Assembly: GCF_016545825.1 (NCBI RefSeq) | Contig: NC_052615.1 | Location: 24,482,520 to 24,546,519, forward strand | From: Eucalyptus grandis | Lineage: Eukaryota > Streptophyta > Magnoliopsida > Myrtales > Myrtaceae | Reading direction: 5' to 3' | Length of the DNA stretch: 64,000 nt | Made by a program: the position numbers and the translations under genes | Part shown: positions 61,411 to 64,000 of the stretch, one piece after another | How the letters are laid out: each line of letters opens with the position of its first letter | Position numbering within the stretch: the stretch's first letter is position 1 | Notes under the pieces: model-generated | What the model saw: the letters and a program-made list of their open reading frames with translations, nothing else | Told to the model about the DNA's origin: nothing | Databases searched by the model: none

Positions 61411-62330
61411 TAGTCAATGTTTTGAATATTGAATTAAATCCCAAAAACAAAAGTACGTGATACTGTGCAATTTTTAAAAATTGTTCAATTGAAATTCTGA
61501 TTTGGAGAAATTATATCTTTTTTGAAGTCTTCTCATCCATAATTTTTGTTTTTGTGGAAAGAATATTATATTTACTGCTCAAAAGGATATATAAGAAGCA
61601 TATATACTTTCATGGCAAAGTAAATCCAAATAGAGCAAATGCCATAATACTACAAAAACAAAACCAAATACATAAAATAGGGAAGATCGATAGAGTATGG
61701 ACAAGGTTAAGCACACATTTGTTTCATAAGAATGGATTTGTCAAGTAAAATAATTGGTGGACAATCGCTAGATGTATAGTATTATTAGTGATTAGCACAT
61801 GTCGGAAATTTCTTCTCCAATAACTATGATGTTATTAGTTGATGGTGTGCACCTAGGTTCGACTTTCTCTATACCATTGCCATACGGAGGCAACCAAAAT
61901 AAGTTGAATAAAAACAAATCTAACATTTGGAAGAGTAAGTCTTTGTACTTCAGTGAGACGCCAAAGTTTCTATGATTATCATTGAAACTGGAGGCGGATG
62001 ACCTATACATCGATGAGCATGGAGGTAACAAATACTTGAAAGTATTCATAAACTCCCACATCTAAATCGGGAGAGAAGAGCTCCAAAGTCTAAAATTAAA
62101 TTAGGAGAGTTTAAACTCTCATATCTAGAACTAAATCAAGAGAAGAGAGAAAAGAAAAAAAAAGAAGAAGAAAAGAACAAGAAAGCTCATATAAAATCAA
62201 CAAATGACAGAAGGAAAGGTGGGACTAACTCAAACCCTCCCACATGGCTGAGGTTGAAGAAGATGATGGAGAGATGAGAGAAGAAGAAGAAAAAAAAGGA
62301 CTTTTTGATTGCTTTTTAGTTTGTAAACTT
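61411..62330. other. Intergenic, no gene seen
   Basis: AT-rich; open frames 61554-61748 and 61792-62061 have no recognisable features. A purine-rich stretch lies at 62140-62300. Confidence 0.45.
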
Positions 62331-63063
62331 AGTGTTTCTCATCTATAATTGACTTCTTTTTTCACATGTCACAGTTACCTAAGTGTATTCGATGGAGAAA
62401 TGAATATCGACAAGAGCCGGATGGTGTTCTCTCCTTCACAATTGATGATGATAGTTACCTCGCAACAAGAGAGCTGGTAGATTTGTCAGTCTTTACCTTC
62501 AAATAGGATATGTAACTTTCAATGCGTACTCTCATGAGTGGGAAGAACTCCCCTTTCAACGTAAAAAATCATCACGTCGTTGTTGCAATAATTTAATTGG
62601 GTCGTGCAATCTATTATTCATCTTGATAATATTAATTTTATTCAATTCTTTGAATTTTGGGTCTCATCTAGTCTTAAAGTCAATCGATCATTTTACAATT
62701 ATTTCATGTGTGAAATATTTGCATATGGACCTAACTTTCATAGCTCCTTCCTCAACCCCAAGAAGGACAACCTAAACCATCTGCGTAAAGCCCTCACCTT
62801 CTTCCTCCTCTTTCTTCTCAATCTATGGACTCTTCTCTTCTCACTAAATTTCACCGTCCTAAACCAATCAAACCCAACCGAAACATGGTCTCGGAGAGCA
62901 ACCCTGCTGCCGCCACCGCCGCCGCTGCTGTCGCCCCTCAAGCATGCCCCATCAAGACGGTGGTCGTTCTAGTCCAGGAGAACCGCTCTTTTGACCACAT
63001 GCCCGGCTGGATGAAGTGCCTCAATCCCAACATCGACGGCGCCAACAGCACTCAGTCCAACCC
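62330..63063 (+). pseudogene. NPC: Non-specific phospholipase C (NPC) gene, 5' fragment only
   Basis: In the frame starting at 62825 the product reaches 'CPIKTVVVLVQENRSFDHMP' and 'GWMKCLNPNIDGANSTQSNP'. This is the start of the phosphoesterase domain of plant NPC enzymes, with the invariant ENRSFDH motif intact. NPCs hydrolyse phosphatidylcholine and similar lipids to diacylglycerol and are about 510-540 aa; here only about 80 residues remain. At about 63063 similarity ends and the sequence runs into repeat A text ('ccacttgaaacatggcttt'). Upstream, a hydrophobic signal-peptide-like reading ('FFLLFLLNLWTLLFSLNF', 62794-62847) lies in another frame, so the leader is probably frameshifted as well. 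Dead fragment, but a marker of the NPC gene neighbourhood. Confidence 0.85.
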
Positions 63064-63750
63064 TTTGAAAACTGAAAAAGTAAAGCAAGGCCACTTGAAA
63101 CATGGCTTTACTCTATAGTTCTTACTTTTGACTCACTAAAAAAAAATAGAAAAGGATTAAAAAACCCATAAGAATTTTTCGACGAGGGAAAAGTTACTTA
63201 TCTTCCTTGTAATGAATTTCTGTAACGTGGATCTACTAACTAGCGCTCTAAGAAAACTTGGAAAGTAGCCAGTTGAGGAAACTTTGTAGTTTCCTGAGCA
63301 TTAATTGTCCTCCGGTTATGCACCATCGGTGTTTTGAAAATTGAATTAAATCCCAAAGTAAGTATACTTATAAAGTGTCCATGCGAGATTGATTGATGAA
63401 TATGTTAAAGTACTTAATCATGCAGACTGTGAAATGAGTGTTCTTCATCAAGGTAGCAGTTCATCATTTTCACAAAAACACAAAAAAACAAATAATGCAA
63501 TCCAATTGCAAACCAAGACAACTTCTATACAACTTTAAGATAAAACAAGCTCCATATAACTAGATGATTAATCGGAATAAGGTTAGGGATCAGGGCCACA
63601 ATGCCCTCACCGGCCAAAGCTACATAAGAAGTCATAGGTCCACATCACTAATTTTTTATCCAAGTTGACAAAATTGATTTAATTAGCAAATGATGAAAAA
63701 GTCTAGGATTCAAGTAGTAGAATTAAAAAGTTTGAAACTGAAATGATAAA
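63064..63750. repeat. Partial copy of repeat A/E sequences after the NPC fragment
   Basis: 63090-63440 matches 54886-55030, 61186-61480 and 57980-58250 ('gttacttatcttcctt', 'aactttgtagtttcctgagcattaattgtc', 'gagattgattgatgaa'). 63441-63750 is AT-rich with no gene seen. Confidence 0.7.
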
Positions 63751-64000
63751 AGTGTAATAAATCTAGTAATATTTTAATAAATCGTCAAGTCGTGGTAATT
63801 ATTTTAATTTGATCATGCAATCTACAATTTATCTTGATGATATTAATTTTATTTAACTTTTTGGGTCCTATCTATCCCATGAGGTCAATCGAGCATTTTA
63901 CAATTATTTCACGTGTAAATTATTTGCACATGGACCTGCCTTTCGTAGCATCTTCCTCAACCCAAAGAAGGACAACCTAAGCTATCAGCGTAAGGCCCTC
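63751..64000 (+). other. 5' flank of a further NPC copy, running off the right edge
   Basis: 63800-64000 repeats 62600-62800: 'atcttgatgatattaattttatt', 'gtcaatcga.cattttacaattatttca.gtgt', 'ttgca.atggacct', 'cttcctcaacc.caagaaggacaacctaa' in parts, ending 'gtaaggccctc'. In the neighbouring copy the NPC coding start lies about 30-90 bp further on, so an NPC gene or fragment should begin just outside the window. Confidence 0.7.

Overview
This is a nuclear segment from a flowering plant. It shows spliced genes with GT-AG introns, long AT-rich intergenic DNA, Copia LTR retrotransposons, CT/GA microsatellites in 5' leaders and several nested duplications. A recurring low-copy repeat (phrases of the type 'gaaaattacc...aagtcctaaa...ccaatttag') reminds me of Myrtales/Eucalyptus intergenic DNA. 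That placement comes from recall and is only moderately secure.

Layout. (1) 1-2485, minus: 5' three exons of a SCAI (DUF3550)-family gene, cut by the left edge. (2) 2.8-26.5 kb: gene-poor repeat territory. Two direct copies of a ~5-6 kb block (D1 3.4-9.6 kb, D2 16.4-25.5 kb) flank an expanded array of ~470-bp tandem monomers (9.6-16.4 kb); two or three more monomers follow D2. D1 carries a Mutator-like element with a probable SINE nested in its terminal repeat. D2 carries a gag-less Copia element. Each of these insertions is absent from the other block. Both blocks hold the same broken cytochrome P450 exon. (3) 26.6-40.2 kb, plus: a GC-rich promoter region, then a 19-exon gene (reconstructed here, 546 aa) for a coiled-coil protein with one AIR9-type A9 domain and a leader crowded with uORFs. 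(4) 41.8-43.0 kb, plus: a single-exon ATL51/52-type RING-H2 ubiquitin ligase gene. (5) 43-49.5 kb: AT-rich intergenic DNA with a local direct duplication. (6) 49.5-64 kb: a mosaic of repeated segments. It contains an intact EF-hand gene, a 5'-truncated copy and a frameshifted copy (all minus), a second decayed Copia element, and broken 5' pieces of a non-specific phospholipase C (NPC) gene. Another such 5' flank runs off the right edge.

The gene order SCAI / A9-domain protein / ATL51 / NPC appears to match, from memory, Arabidopsis At3g03570-03560-03550-(03540 to 03520). The window therefore looks like an old conserved block stretched by repeats. The genes are ordinary housekeeping or signalling genes and I see no operon-like or obviously novel biochemical system. 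The most unusual content is the layered duplication structure between 3.4 and 26.5 kb, with a fold-back junction inside it, and the uORF whose stop overlaps the start codon of the A9-domain gene.
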